From Pirellulales bacterium (GTDB taxonomy: Bacteria > Planctomycetota > Planctomycetia > Pirellulales > UBA1268), in contig JADHSL010000001.1 of the NCBI GenBank assembly GCA_016776925.1, positions 92,311-144,715 on the forward strand: a DNA stretch of 52,405 nucleotides, written 5' to 3'. The notes beneath the pieces were generated by a model. The model worked only from the letters and a program-made list of their open reading frames with translations. It did not search any database and was not told the origin of the DNA. This document shows positions 17,501 through 25,225 of this stretch, piece after piece. Each line of letters opens with the position of its first letter. Position 1 is the stretch's first letter. A program made the position numbers and the translations under genes.

Positions 17501-17861
17501 TGCTGTCTCCCTCATCACCACCGAGACCAACGATATCATCTTCGTAACTTTCTCTTGTGAGTGATGCGATACCTGGTCCTTCGTGGCGGCGTTCGATGAT
17601 GAAACGATGACGCTCTCGTTTGCCCCGAGGACCTTTTCCAGTGACAACAATAAGTCGGCCACTGCAAGGAACTTTTGGATCAAGAACACCCCTTCTAAAT
17701 AACCCCTCAAATCCAAAGAACACGGCTCGGATGAATTCGAGTAATGAGGTTTTTCCGATTTCATTTGTACCGTGAATAACTTCGATACCCTGACCAAGGT
17801 CTTTCAGGCTGACCTCTTGCAGTCCTCCGAAGCGTTCGATTTCAAGTTGCTCAATGTGCAT
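14547..17861 (-). CDS. YhaN/SbcC-like AAA ATPase with a membrane hairpin in the coiled coil
   Basis: Large SMC/Rad50-like ATPase (1,104 residues) of the YhaN type. The N-terminal LEIERFGGLQE leads to Walker A GTNEIGKT at 31-38. The C-terminal half-site has the ABC signature in RLSRGTREQVFLALRLA (near 997) and Walker B PVVMDDALVNFDDQRA (near 1027). Between them is a long coiled coil rich in Glu, Arg and Leu. Around residues 508-560 two hydrophobic helices (FVVGAGMLLSGLLLPAVV and PLAYVIAALGLAGTG) replace the zinc hook of Rad50/SbcC, so the coil may be tethered to the membrane. AAGGA sits about 10 bp upstream of the ATG. It lies 73 bp downstream of a YhaO-like gene, its usual nuclease partner. 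A role in DNA-end processing or repair is likely but not shown. Confidence 0.88.
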   Translation of the reverse strand: MHIEQLEIERFGGLQEVSLKDLGQGIEVIHGTNEIGKTSLLEFIRAVFFGFEGLFRRGVLDPKVPCSGRLIVVTGKGPRGKRERHRFIIERRHEGPGIASLTRESYEDDIVGLGGDEGDSITVEQLDGTRTDAQRIYLQDIVGDIDEATFTNVMAFGLDELHELRTLEPEGCGSRLYELANGLDRSRVARTICQIEEAVQRLAQGDGQKTPRQLLLEKRDALRKAEDEHQSEYYVGDLFIEHTKIGREITSLEKAVTRATATESLARDALPISQLRHAWQELSDELESLKKVALVHPDFDGWQRDMKKRKQVFRVVEKRLKERRRLARELANRDTKTAIWKKRVEIKSLLEDRSQVERLVADVARTEAHARLAARRFGEQIGLCGLTKVISVEDPQTIDVGMAVVLPEGLSLSFGPLRNRARNCKRASRAVASARKQVARARSELAKAERQLDETGRALRGSTLTAAIEAATEQSAAIRKRMSAGERMTELHRTITQLEQEMSKQLASQVMPLSWLLGLGSIFVVGAGMLLSGLLLPAVVTGPLAYVIAALGLAGTGVASVMTWTLDKSSGARLGETRRQHALAQKQHKDVAVQCETLDTIISKSPNQFSHFSTEINDSQPESTHSPQTTLERRAARADAEILRLEHMAAHEGVLRSHKARVSKSKEKLKLAFSRRKKSVARWQRSLEQRGLPSTLSPSEVWRIGTHRHELLTLDDDRRRLSDEARHKREELAAASRRIEAILVECELLPEGTSLDQLQQLDDLLNKQQQIHERHKTCTRKLERARIRHRQAIRQLKVCDRTLKARLERWDAETEEIFLAKTDRRPYFDELTEKARIAERTWHDGRSRFKDPRMLDTWIEQSPTISLKQRLSDAESVTQELRENLGAQRARLTEIEKEIQLAGKNNGPETMQYQSATVDAQIAAHDQRIRLLKCTRGLLERTRAEVARHHQPAALIEASHWLARLTEGRYIQITTAADEARLDVHDAAGVIWNPERLSRGTREQVFLALRLALVRDLHEQGITLPVVMDDALVNFDDQRAQAASRTLVEFMNDRNGDHQMLVLTCHAHVATLFRAAKATVRTLGPKQISADGSADDDALPQESW

Positions 17862-17934
17862 GAATAAGGTTCCTTGAAGGTAGCCGCGTTGGCGTTCTAC
17901 TTACCTTTCCTTTGTGATTGCATCTTTTGCTCCT

Positions 17935-19155
17935 TTATTCACTCTCGAGGAGTTCAAGTGCCAGCCAGCCAGCTTCACGTTCGGCCGTTGTTCCAGGAGA
18001 CGCAGCCTCGGCCTCTGTCACAAGGTCGGCGAGTGCAGATGTGAAAGAGTTGCTTGCACCCGGACGTCCTCCAGAACGGTTGCGGCCAAGGGCTGCAAGT
18101 GGCTCTTCAACGTCAGCAGAAATACTTTGTATCCAAATATGCGGAGATGCTGCGGCACAACGTTCACGAAGAATTCTTTTCGTTTCCGGAGCAATTTCAT
18201 TGACCTCTAGTCGCCGGGTGATACTGGTGCCACATGCTATTTGGCAGTCTATTATGACCAGTGGACTCGCACTTGTTATCGTCTCGTCACCCTCTAGCAC
18301 CACTTCACCCAAAAGAGCTTGGCAGGCTTCCCAGAGGAGTTGGGAGAGTGCTTCATGGTCCTCATCGGCTGATTCGATATGAATAGTTCGCCAGATAACT
18401 TCACTCACTGGAAGTTGTTTCCACTGATCGACTGTACATTTATTTCCCAAGGGAGAATCATTATCACCGTCAGATTGTGGTCGGTAGAACGTAAGCCCAT
18501 AGCAACCAGAGTTCAGTGAGTCCGTTTGGCAACGCGATTGAATGCTCGGAAGTGGGAAAATATGATGAGGCAGTGACGAAGAGGATTTCGTTGCCCAGAT
18601 AGCCAAGGTGTTAGGCTGTGACAAATGACTTGATGACAAAAATGATGTCGCAGAATGATCATCCTCCGGGCAAGTATCCGAGCCAACAAGGATTTGCCGG
18701 TGGAGGGGCTCAAATGAACTCTGAGCAGCTATTCGTTCCACATCTGCTTCGTTAGAAACAGCCCACAGTTCAACGGTTGTAGAACGAATGGTTTGTGTCC
18801 AGGGGTGAAGTGGGCTGGCGAAGGAGAGCCCTTTCGGTTCACCCAGCACGCGCAGGTATTTCTGGGCATCAGCTGGATTAGTTGCTACCCAGAGTGTCTC
18901 GCAATCGTGCTCAGCAGCCCGGGTAATCAACTGACGGAATGCAATGAGTTGTGCTGGACTCACTCGAGTGGGGTCCACGATTGATCCACAGAGAACAATC
19001 CCTTGTGCCTGCGATTCAATTGCAAGGCGGTATGTTTTTTCGAGAGTTTTTAGAGTTGCCCCGCGGAGTCTGGCTATGAGCGATTGTGGCATGTCTTCGG
19101 GTTCAGCAATCGCTTTGTCAATTGCTGGATTGCCGATAAAGAGCAGATCAAACAT
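17935..19155 (-). CDS. YhaO/SbcD-like protein with apparently lost phosphoesterase metal ligands
   Basis: The position upstream of a YhaN-like ATPase and the sequence layout point to a metallophosphoesterase-fold partner (406 residues). TLEKTYRLAIESQAQGIVLC lies where YhaO/SbcD have the helix and strand leading to GDxxD, but here the motif is GSIVD (57-61). ETLWVATNPAD (to residue 96) occupies the place of the GNHD motif and reads TNPAD. Later IWATKSSSS replaces the LGHIH segment, while the downstream FPLPSIQSR and SGCYGLTF still resemble the family's YPG-x-QGR and KGCY. The nuclease metal site therefore seems lost and the fold retained. ATG 19155 has GAGGGAAG upstream; GTG 19227 is an alternative. 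The family call is by eye, without alignment. Confidence 0.65.
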   Translation of the reverse strand: MFDLLFIGNPAIDKAIAEPEDMPQSLIARLRGATLKTLEKTYRLAIESQAQGIVLCGSIVDPTRVSPAQLIAFRQLITRAAEHDCETLWVATNPADAQKYLRVLGEPKGLSFASPLHPWTQTIRSTTVELWAVSNEADVERIAAQSSFEPLHRQILVGSDTCPEDDHSATSFLSSSHLSQPNTLAIWATKSSSSLPHHIFPLPSIQSRCQTDSLNSGCYGLTFYRPQSDGDNDSPLGNKCTVDQWKQLPVSEVIWRTIHIESADEDHEALSQLLWEACQALLGEVVLEGDETITSASPLVIIDCQIACGTSITRRLEVNEIAPETKRILRERCAAASPHIWIQSISADVEEPLAALGRNRSGGRPGASNSFTSALADLVTEAEAASPGTTAEREAGWLALELLESE

Positions 19156-19317
19156 CGTCTCTTCCCTCGTAGTTAGGTTAGCTCTAACAAGGCCATGCGA
19201 AACATTCACAAAAAGCTCAGGAGTCACTTGGCTGGCTAGCTGGGGTCGCTAATCTTTGCTTGGTTTACCTGGTCTGCCATTCCGCTAGGGACTGTACCGG
19301 CAATCCGCTGAATTCCG

Positions 19318-20097
19318 CTACTGCAAAAGAGGCGGCTGGTGTGCAAATGCTTTGGCTGCCGCCGCACACCAGTCTTTTTCAGACTGAGATGGTCCTAGAA
19401 CGGCCACAATCCGACCGCGATGGAGCACTCCTTTTTCGATAATTGTCGGAAAAAAATAGCTTTTCAGTACGTGTTTGTATGCCACTGGGCCATCGCTACC
19501 TGCGGCAGGTATCGACGTCATCATGGTGTGATGGATTTCGTCACTTCGGGTAAACAGTGCAAGAGTGTGTTCACAGCCTGGAAGTTGGAATACAAAGCTT
19601 TGAACCGTCACGGTTTGATCAGTGTTTTGGCTCCAGTACTCCCGCGATCCTAGCGAATCTTGTTCCCATTGGAATGAGTTGGTAGACCAACTTCCAGTTT
19701 GCGCTGATGTTGCCAAGAATGAACATTCAACGGCGAGAGATCCATCACTTTTCTCCCTGAGTGTTTCGCTCGAGAGAATGAGTTCTGCCGTAATCGAATT
19801 ATCTCGATCCTTCTTTGGGACCCACGTACCCTGAAGTCTCCACAAACCGCTGATCTTTAATTGACGGGCATCGTTAATTGCATAGACGCCAGTAGCGTCA
19901 TTTCCCCGGACCCAGCCATCACTGAACGCAAGGGCCTGTTTGGGAAGGCAAATTCCAAGTATAGAAATCGAGGAGTCACCAGACTTTATGAATATGCCAG
20001 AGCCTGGTTCCTCTAAATCCAATTGAGCTGTCAGTGATCCAAGTTTGTGTGTCCACCCCAAGCCATTTGCTCGCAAATTGTCTTCTGAGGCACTCAT
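19318..20097 (-). CDS. Unknown protein at the head of the YhaO/YhaN-like operon
   Basis: I do not recognise this 259-residue protein. It has no signal peptide or membrane segment and appears rich in beta strands and aromatic residues (GLGWTHKLGSLTAQLDLEEP, ISGLWRLQGTWVPKKDRD, FVFQLPGCEHTLALFTRSDE). There is no nucleotide-binding or catalytic signature. ATG 20097 has GGAG about 9 bp upstream, so expression is likely. It lies 162 bp upstream of the YhaO-like gene on the same strand and is divergent from the inositol-phosphatase gene. It may be a third subunit or accessory factor of the ATPase system; that is guilt by association only. Confidence 0.6.
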   Translation of the reverse strand: MSASEDNLRANGLGWTHKLGSLTAQLDLEEPGSGIFIKSGDSSISILGICLPKQALAFSDGWVRGNDATGVYAINDARQLKISGLWRLQGTWVPKKDRDNSITAELILSSETLREKSDGSLAVECSFLATSAQTGSWSTNSFQWEQDSLGSREYWSQNTDQTVTVQSFVFQLPGCEHTLALFTRSDEIHHTMMTSIPAAGSDGPVAYKHVLKSYFFPTIIEKGVLHRGRIVAVLGPSQSEKDWCAAAAKAFAHQPPLLQ

Positions 20098-20495
20098 GTC
20101 AGATCTCCAAAGTTTTTTGGCGAAGAGGAGTTCTCAGTTTTCATAATGGAGAATGTGTCTGCTGGCACGGGGATGCAGCAGCAGTCGCGAATAGTGCTGC
20201 ATATGTTGAATTGTTATTCGTTGGAATGGTGTTATACACGGTTCGTGGCTCGTTTGTTGTTTTTCAAGATGTTCTAGGAAAGGCTATGCATGCTACGTGG
20301 TTCTTCTAAGGGTTCGATCTGGCTGTTCACGCCCGTACTCCAACGTGTTTTTCGCGTGCCATGCAACATTGTGTTTGAAAGACAGTTGTGATGTCGCTAC
20401 GAGAAGGCCTTTACTGGATCGTAAGAAAGCTGTCTGGTGTGTTGGCTTATTATCAATAAACTTTTGTTCAAGTACATCGACCATAGGGTAAGCAA
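20098..20495. other. Divergent intergenic region
   Basis: About 400 bp between two divergent genes, so it should hold promoters for both the YhaN-type operon and the inositol-phosphatase-family gene. It is AT-rich towards 20440-20480 (TTATTATCAATAAAC). I could not define a convincing -35/-10 pair. Frames here (20034-20309, 20297-20491) lack ribosome sites and motifs. Confidence 0.4.
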
Positions 20496-21329
20496 ATGAA
20501 TGTCCCCCCAGAAATTAGTGCTTTTGAAAGATTGAATGAGTACGGTGAGTTTGCAGAGGTTGCGGCTCGCGCAGGAGGTGACGTACTTCGCGACTGGCGA
20601 GGACGTTTTGCTGTTTCTACAAAGGGACCGAGAGATCTTGTTACTGAGGCGGATCTTGCTTCTCAGAAAACAATCCGCGAAATTCTTTTGAGTAGATTTC
20701 CGGAGCATGGATTCATTGGAGAAGAGGGCGATCAAGATTCGGCAAATTCTTCACTTCGTTGGATGGTAGACCCGCTTGATGGCACGAGTAATTACGTTCA
20801 CGGATTTCCTGCTTATTGTGTTTCAGTAGCTCTGGCCTATCATGATGAAATTCTAGCCGGAGCAATTTATGATCCGGTTGCAGACGAGTGCTTCACCGCC
20901 ATTCGTGGTGGTGGAGCTCGACTTGAAAACACGGCTCTCCAAACTACGGATCCACCACAACTTTCCGATGCTCTTGTTGCAGTGAGTTTTCCACCGCACG
21001 TGGATTGTGAGTCACTTGCAGTCGCTGACTTTCTTTCGATTGTGCCGCATGTCCACTCTGTACGCAGGACTGGTTCTACAGCAATCAATTTGGCGTATCT
21101 GGCGGCAGGGAGACTTGATGGTTTCTGGGTGCGTCGAATTGCATGCTGGGATGTGGCTGCTGGGTTGTTGATTGCTGCAGAGGCTGGGGCGGTTGTGGTC
21201 CCCTGTCGACACCCGGACGATTCCTGTGAACCTCCGGCTCAGGCAACCGTGTCGTTGGATCGACCGGCATTTGTTGCCGCAGCCAATCAACGGGTTGCCA
21301 CCGGGCTTCATGATCTACTCACTGGGTGA
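20496..21329 (+). CDS. Inositol monophosphatase family phosphatase (SuhB/HisN-like)
   Basis: Mg2+-dependent, Li+-sensitive sugar/polyol phosphatase family member of 277 residues. The metal site is intact: GEEGD (E and D after FPEHGFIG), WMVDPLDGTSNYVHGFP with the DPLDGT signature, and near the C-terminus CWDVAAGLLIAAEAGAVV with the WDxAAG motif. Family members hydrolyse inositol-1-phosphate, histidinol phosphate or 3'-phosphoadenosine phosphate, and the exact substrate is not readable here. ATG 20496 is plausible although its ribosome site is weak. A 15-bp tandem duplication covers its stop codon. About 220 bp separate it from the giant genes. Confidence 0.92.
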   Translation: MNVPPEISAFERLNEYGEFAEVAARAGGDVLRDWRGRFAVSTKGPRDLVTEADLASQKTIREILLSRFPEHGFIGEEGDQDSANSSLRWMVDPLDGTSNYVHGFPAYCVSVALAYHDEILAGAIYDPVADECFTAIRGGGARLENTALQTTDPPQLSDALVAVSFPPHVDCESLAVADFLSIVPHVHSVRRTGSTAINLAYLAAGRLDGFWVRRIACWDVAAGLLIAAEAGAVVVPCRHPDDSCEPPAQATVSLDRPAFVAAANQRVATGLHDLLTG

Positions 21330-21353
21330 GTGTGCGCCAGGTGAGTGTGCGCC
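21325..21353 (+). repeat. 15-bp tandem duplication over the stop codon
   Basis: GGTGAGTGTGCGCC occurs at 21325-21338 and again at 21340-21353, a period of 15 bp. The first copy contains the TGA that ends the inositol-phosphatase-family gene. Probably a replication-slippage duplication. Confidence 0.85.
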
Positions 21354-21428
21354 GACCGTAGCGTTCATGTCACTTATGCGTGATCGATCGGCCTTAAACT
21401 CCTTGAAAAAACGGGTTTCGCTGGTCTT

Positions 21429-21457
21429 TTGGGTTCAAGTCATTGTAGGTTCATAAT
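21429..21457 (+). promoter_or_regulatory. Possible promoter of the giant gene pair
   Basis: TTGGGT (21429-21434) and CATAAT (21452-21457) are 17 bp apart; the -10 matches 5 of 6 consensus bases, the -35 matches 3. It lies about 95 bp before the earliest possible start of the first giant gene. Predicted by eye. Confidence 0.35.
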
Positions 21458-21550
21458 AGGTAGAAGTTTGCGCAATCGTTAAAAACTACCAGATGTACAG
21501 GTGTCTGTAGCATTCTGTTTCACTGCACAAGACTGGGAAGTAGTAGGGCC

Positions 21551-24500
21551 TTGGCCACAGCCAGCCGAATTATTGAGCGAAATGACATGTGCACAACTCG
21601 CTTGCGAGTTGTTATGAAATGCTTTTTACCCACGTTGGTGTCCTCCTACCCGCCTGGAGCGCAACAATGTGTCAGGACTATTCTTTGTAGTCTGCTAGGA
21701 ATTCTGTTGGTGGGGAGTTCATGTCTCGGAGAAGAGACTCGTGATGATCAGGAGGGGCCTGTATCACGAGAAGTGAGGCAAGTAGAACCGGACCTGTATT
21801 ACGTGGAGGACGACTTAGGTCGATTGATTCCTGTTCCAGGATTTCGCTACCGAGACTTTGTAGACCTTGTCCGGTTGCGAGATGGTTTGCCAGTTCAGGC
21901 AGAGACGCCGGGAGTCGTTCTTGAGCAACTCCGAATGAACGTCACCTTGCCGGCTCTAACCGGGAGCAATGTTACATATGCCGACGTTGACGTGGAGTGC
22001 GTTGTACGTAGTACTCGTTCAGGCTGGGGTATGCTGCCATTGAAACTCCCCGAACTGGTCCTTGCAGAGTCACCCACAGTCGTTGGAAATGGTGAAGTGG
22101 TGGTCACGATCGATCCATCACCAGTGGAAACCAATACCGACAGCGCAGCCAATCGATCATCGCTTCAGCAAGGCGTCTTCGAATCACGACCTGTCTTGGA
22201 CAAAGGCTTCCTTGTTTGGATTCATGAGCAAGATGAAGTGGCAGAGACTGAAACAGTGAAGAGACGGAAAGGTGGAAGGCCTCATACGATTGTATTGAGA
22301 GGCCAGATTCCAGTCGATGTGTCGCTCGATCGCGATCAGTTGAGCTTTACCTTGCCAGCTGCTACAGATTCAAAAATATCCATCGAAACACAGCGGCGCG
22401 ATCCTCTGGTCAAACTTAACGCCAGTGTCATCACGCCTGCCGTACAACTGATCGACGAGGAGAGCGACACAGCAGGTAGTGTCGTAGAGATTCGTGGCGC
22501 AGTTGGGCCGACACGACTCCAGTTAGAGGAATCTCTTGTAGGCAATGTTCCTGTTCGGCAGATTGCTGAGTCGAAAGTCGAAAGTGTTGTTCGGGTAGAC
22601 GGTCGATTGGCGAAGATAAAGGCCGAATTTACTTTGACGAATCTTACCCAAGGTGAGGGGCTTTTTACTGTTCGATTACCGTCCCGTTCAGTTGTCCGGT
22701 CAGTGGGAAGCACCGCAAAAATACTCAGCCGTGGTGGCTCTGCTTCAAGGCCGCAGGTTGTAGTTCGGGTTGATACAACGAAAGACGGACATGCTTCTTT
22801 TGAGCTTGTTTGTGAGCGATCGATCGATACTTCTAGCGAAGTTCCAATAGATGTCGGCGGTTTTTCTATTGACGAAGTTCCACTACAACGGCAATGGGGT
22901 CAGGTGAGTGTCTTTACTGATAAAGACTGGACTGTCGAGTGGGAACCTCAATCCGGGAATAGACAAGTTGACGCCTCTGCAGCACTCTCGCAAGAAGGGT
23001 TTGTGGCGGCATTTGCATTTGACTCGCAGCCTATGTCACTGCCGTTACAAGTGCTTCCACAGAGAAGCCAATTAGTAGTTGAGCCAGAATATATTTTCCA
23101 CGTCACTCGGAATAGGTTGGAACTCTCGATTCGTCTACAGGCTGTTGTCCGTGGTGGTGCAGCAAAGCAACTGAATATTCTGGCACCAGGCTGGAAAATT
23201 GAGGGAGTTGGTCCTCCCAGTGTTGTTGATAGTGCGTCAGTGTCAGAGTCTTCCGGAGTGGTTACTGTGCCATTCCTTAAGCCAATAGCCGGAGAGGTAG
23301 TGGTTGAACTGCAATGCAGCCGGCGACTCGATCCGGATAGTGAGGAGGTGCAGTGGGCCACACCCGTTCCCGAGGCCGACCTCGTTGGACCCGCGCGTGT
23401 GGGAATTACATCCGAAAGCGATATTGAACTCGTTCCGGATACGGAACGAATTGTAGGTATGAGTCGACAAGTTTCGTCACAACTAAATGGACCCTCTGTT
23501 GATTTGTCGAGAATGTCGTATCGGGTACAGGCCGACAATTCAACTTTCGTGGCGACACGACGTATTCTGGATCAACAGATTGATGCCTCGATTACTGCGC
23601 AAGTCGATATCGATTTTCGCCAGGTGGTTGTGCAACAGGCAACTCGCATAAACGTAGCTCATGTCCCGCTCCAATTCATTGAGTGGATGGTGCCGGAAAG
23701 TGTAGTTGAGACAGGTAGCATTGAGGCTCGTTTCAATGGTCAGTTATTGACACCAGAAGTCATCAGTAGATCACCTGGAATCAACGATTTGGGTGGAGAC
23801 GACTCGTTCAACAATGAACTGGGAGCCGGTGCTGAAGGGGATGGCAGTGACCGTTCCTCACGCATTGTTCGAGTCCTGTTGCCGGATCCATTGTTCGGGA
23901 CTGGCGAACTTGTAACGCGGTATACCCAGCTCATGCCGAAAATACCAGAAGAGGCAACAGTTCCTATATCTATTCCCCTCCTGCTCCCCAAGGGTGCGGT
24001 TGTCGGTCGTCAATCAGTAACACTTTCTTCTGTTGAAGAATTGAATGTCGACGTTCGCGACGAACGATGGAATCGGGAAGGGAGTCTTCAAACAATCGGA
24101 CTCGGTAGAACATGGAACGCCTCTCAGGGGCAAGCGACAATTGATATCGCAGTAAGCCAGAGTCAGAAGAGTTTGCTTGGTGAAACGGTCGTAGAGGCGA
24201 CTTGGGTACGGACGACACTTCGTGGCCCAATGAGGTTTGATCAGTGGGCGTTTGCTGTGACAAGCGCCTCTGATTCGTTGACTCTAACTCTTCCTGTTTT
24301 AGCCAAGGAGGGAAATGATGTATTGGCGGGCAATCAAATAGCAAGAGCACGAGTCAATAATTCACCGTGGAGTGCTGCAGACGAAGCTACAGGAAGGGTC
24401 GATCTCGACTTAGGTCAATCCAGAGGAACTCATCTTATTGAAGTAGAAGTTCGTCAACCACGAAAAGAAAGTTTGTTGAAAGGGGCGATACAGGGCCTTG

Positions 24501-25225
24501 ATTGGATCGACTTTCAGAGTTCTGCGATGCCATCTGCCTCGCTATATAGCCGCGTTGTCTGGGAAATCTTGGTACCTGATGGATCCGAACTTCTGTGGGG
24601 TCCTCGAGGGTGGACAAGCCAACAAGTCTGGGACTGGAGTCCAAGTTTGAAGCAGAAGCCAGCTGTTTCGGTCCAGAACTTGGCATCATGGGTAACTGCG
24701 GCTTCAAATCCACAGTCAAATATACAGGGAAGACTCGGGGTTGGTTGGCTTTCCATGCCAAGAGACTTTATTGAACACAGGCGGGTGTTTTGCGATGTGG
24801 GAGGTCCGACTGATGTAGGTGTTTTTCTTGTTCCACGATGGTTACTCGTCCTTGTCGCAAGTGGACTTCCACTTGCGATTGGTGCGGTATTAACGGTTCT
24901 TCCAAGATTGACCGCCATTGCTTTGGTTGTAGCGTCTGTCGTCTTTATTGGCGGCATGGCAATTGGGCCAACAATTACTCTTTGCATCCTGAAAGCAAGT
25001 TTGCCGGGGCTTGCGCTTGCCGTACCAGCGGGAGTCGCTAGCTGGTGGCGTCTTCTGCTCAAGAGGCGTACGCAAGGTACGTATGAGTTGGAGTCTTGGG
25101 AGATGAAGCATTCGGGATCCAAGAAAGTCACTCCTCAAGAGTCGCTGGTTATCAATATGAAGCCATCTACTGCGCAGACGGTTGTTCCCGTTGCGTCGTC
25201 TCAGTCAAGAGCTGAAACGGAGTAG
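21551..25225 (+). CDS. Giant secreted, C-terminally membrane-anchored protein, module 1
   Basis: I do not recognise the family. Up to 1,224 residues. Near the N-terminus (residues 41-59) ILCSLLGILLVGSSC followed by an acidic LGEETRDD looks like an export signal. About 1,000 residues of beta-rich, Val/Ser/Glu-rich sequence follow, with recurring patterns of the type TVRLPSRSVVRSV (around 375) and polar linkers (GAGAEGDGSD). Then come several hydrophobic helices from about 1,095 to 1,165 (WLLVLVASGLPLAIGAVL, IALVVASVVFIGGMAIG) and a basic tail. The start is uncertain: TTG 21551, ATG 21587 and ATG 21614 are all in frame. A perfect hairpin lies just before the last one. Its stop overlaps the GTG of the next gene (TAGTG), so the two are coupled. 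Probably an envelope or surface component. Confidence 0.7.
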   Translation: MATASRIIERNDMCTTRLRVVMKCFLPTLVSSYPPGAQQCVRTILCSLLGILLVGSSCLGEETRDDQEGPVSREVRQVEPDLYYVEDDLGRLIPVPGFRYRDFVDLVRLRDGLPVQAETPGVVLEQLRMNVTLPALTGSNVTYADVDVECVVRSTRSGWGMLPLKLPELVLAESPTVVGNGEVVVTIDPSPVETNTDSAANRSSLQQGVFESRPVLDKGFLVWIHEQDEVAETETVKRRKGGRPHTIVLRGQIPVDVSLDRDQLSFTLPAATDSKISIETQRRDPLVKLNASVITPAVQLIDEESDTAGSVVEIRGAVGPTRLQLEESLVGNVPVRQIAESKVESVVRVDGRLAKIKAEFTLTNLTQGEGLFTVRLPSRSVVRSVGSTAKILSRGGSASRPQVVVRVDTTKDGHASFELVCERSIDTSSEVPIDVGGFSIDEVPLQRQWGQVSVFTDKDWTVEWEPQSGNRQVDASAALSQEGFVAAFAFDSQPMSLPLQVLPQRSQLVVEPEYIFHVTRNRLELSIRLQAVVRGGAAKQLNILAPGWKIEGVGPPSVVDSASVSESSGVVTVPFLKPIAGEVVVELQCSRRLDPDSEEVQWATPVPEADLVGPARVGITSESDIELVPDTERIVGMSRQVSSQLNGPSVDLSRMSYRVQADNSTFVATRRILDQQIDASITAQVDIDFRQVVVQQATRINVAHVPLQFIEWMVPESVVETGSIEARFNGQLLTPEVISRSPGINDLGGDDSFNNELGAGAEGDGSDRSSRIVRVLLPDPLFGTGELVTRYTQLMPKIPEEATVPISIPLLLPKGAVVGRQSVTLSSVEELNVDVRDERWNREGSLQTIGLGRTWNASQGQATIDIAVSQSQKSLLGETVVEATWVRTTLRGPMRFDQWAFAVTSASDSLTLTLPVLAKEGNDVLAGNQIARARVNNSPWSAADEATGRVDLDLGQSRGTHLIEVEVRQPRKESLLKGAIQGLDWIDFQSSAMPSASLYSRVVWEILVPDGSELLWGPRGWTSQQVWDWSPSLKQKPAVSVQNLASWVTAASNPQSNIQGRLGVGWLSMPRDFIEHRRVFCDVGGPTDVGVFLVPRWLLVLVASGLPLAIGAVLTVLPRLTAIALVVASVVFIGGMAIGPTITLCILKASLPGLALAVPAGVASWWRLLLKRRTQGTYELESWEMKHSGSKKVTPQESLVINMKPSTAQTVVPVASSQSRAETE
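21593..21612 (+). promoter_or_regulatory. Perfect 8-bp hairpin near the start of the first giant gene
   Basis: ACAACTCG (21593-21600) and CGAGTTGT (21605-21612) enclose the loop CTTG and end one base before the in-frame ATG at 21614. In mRNA this would hide the area ahead of that ATG. Either an upstream start is used or the hairpin damps initiation. Confidence 0.4.

Noticed and set aside
22948-23538. Minus-strand open frame of 196 codons in the first giant gene
   Set aside because: Ser/Thr/Cys-rich shadow of the coding strand, no ribosome site, no motif.
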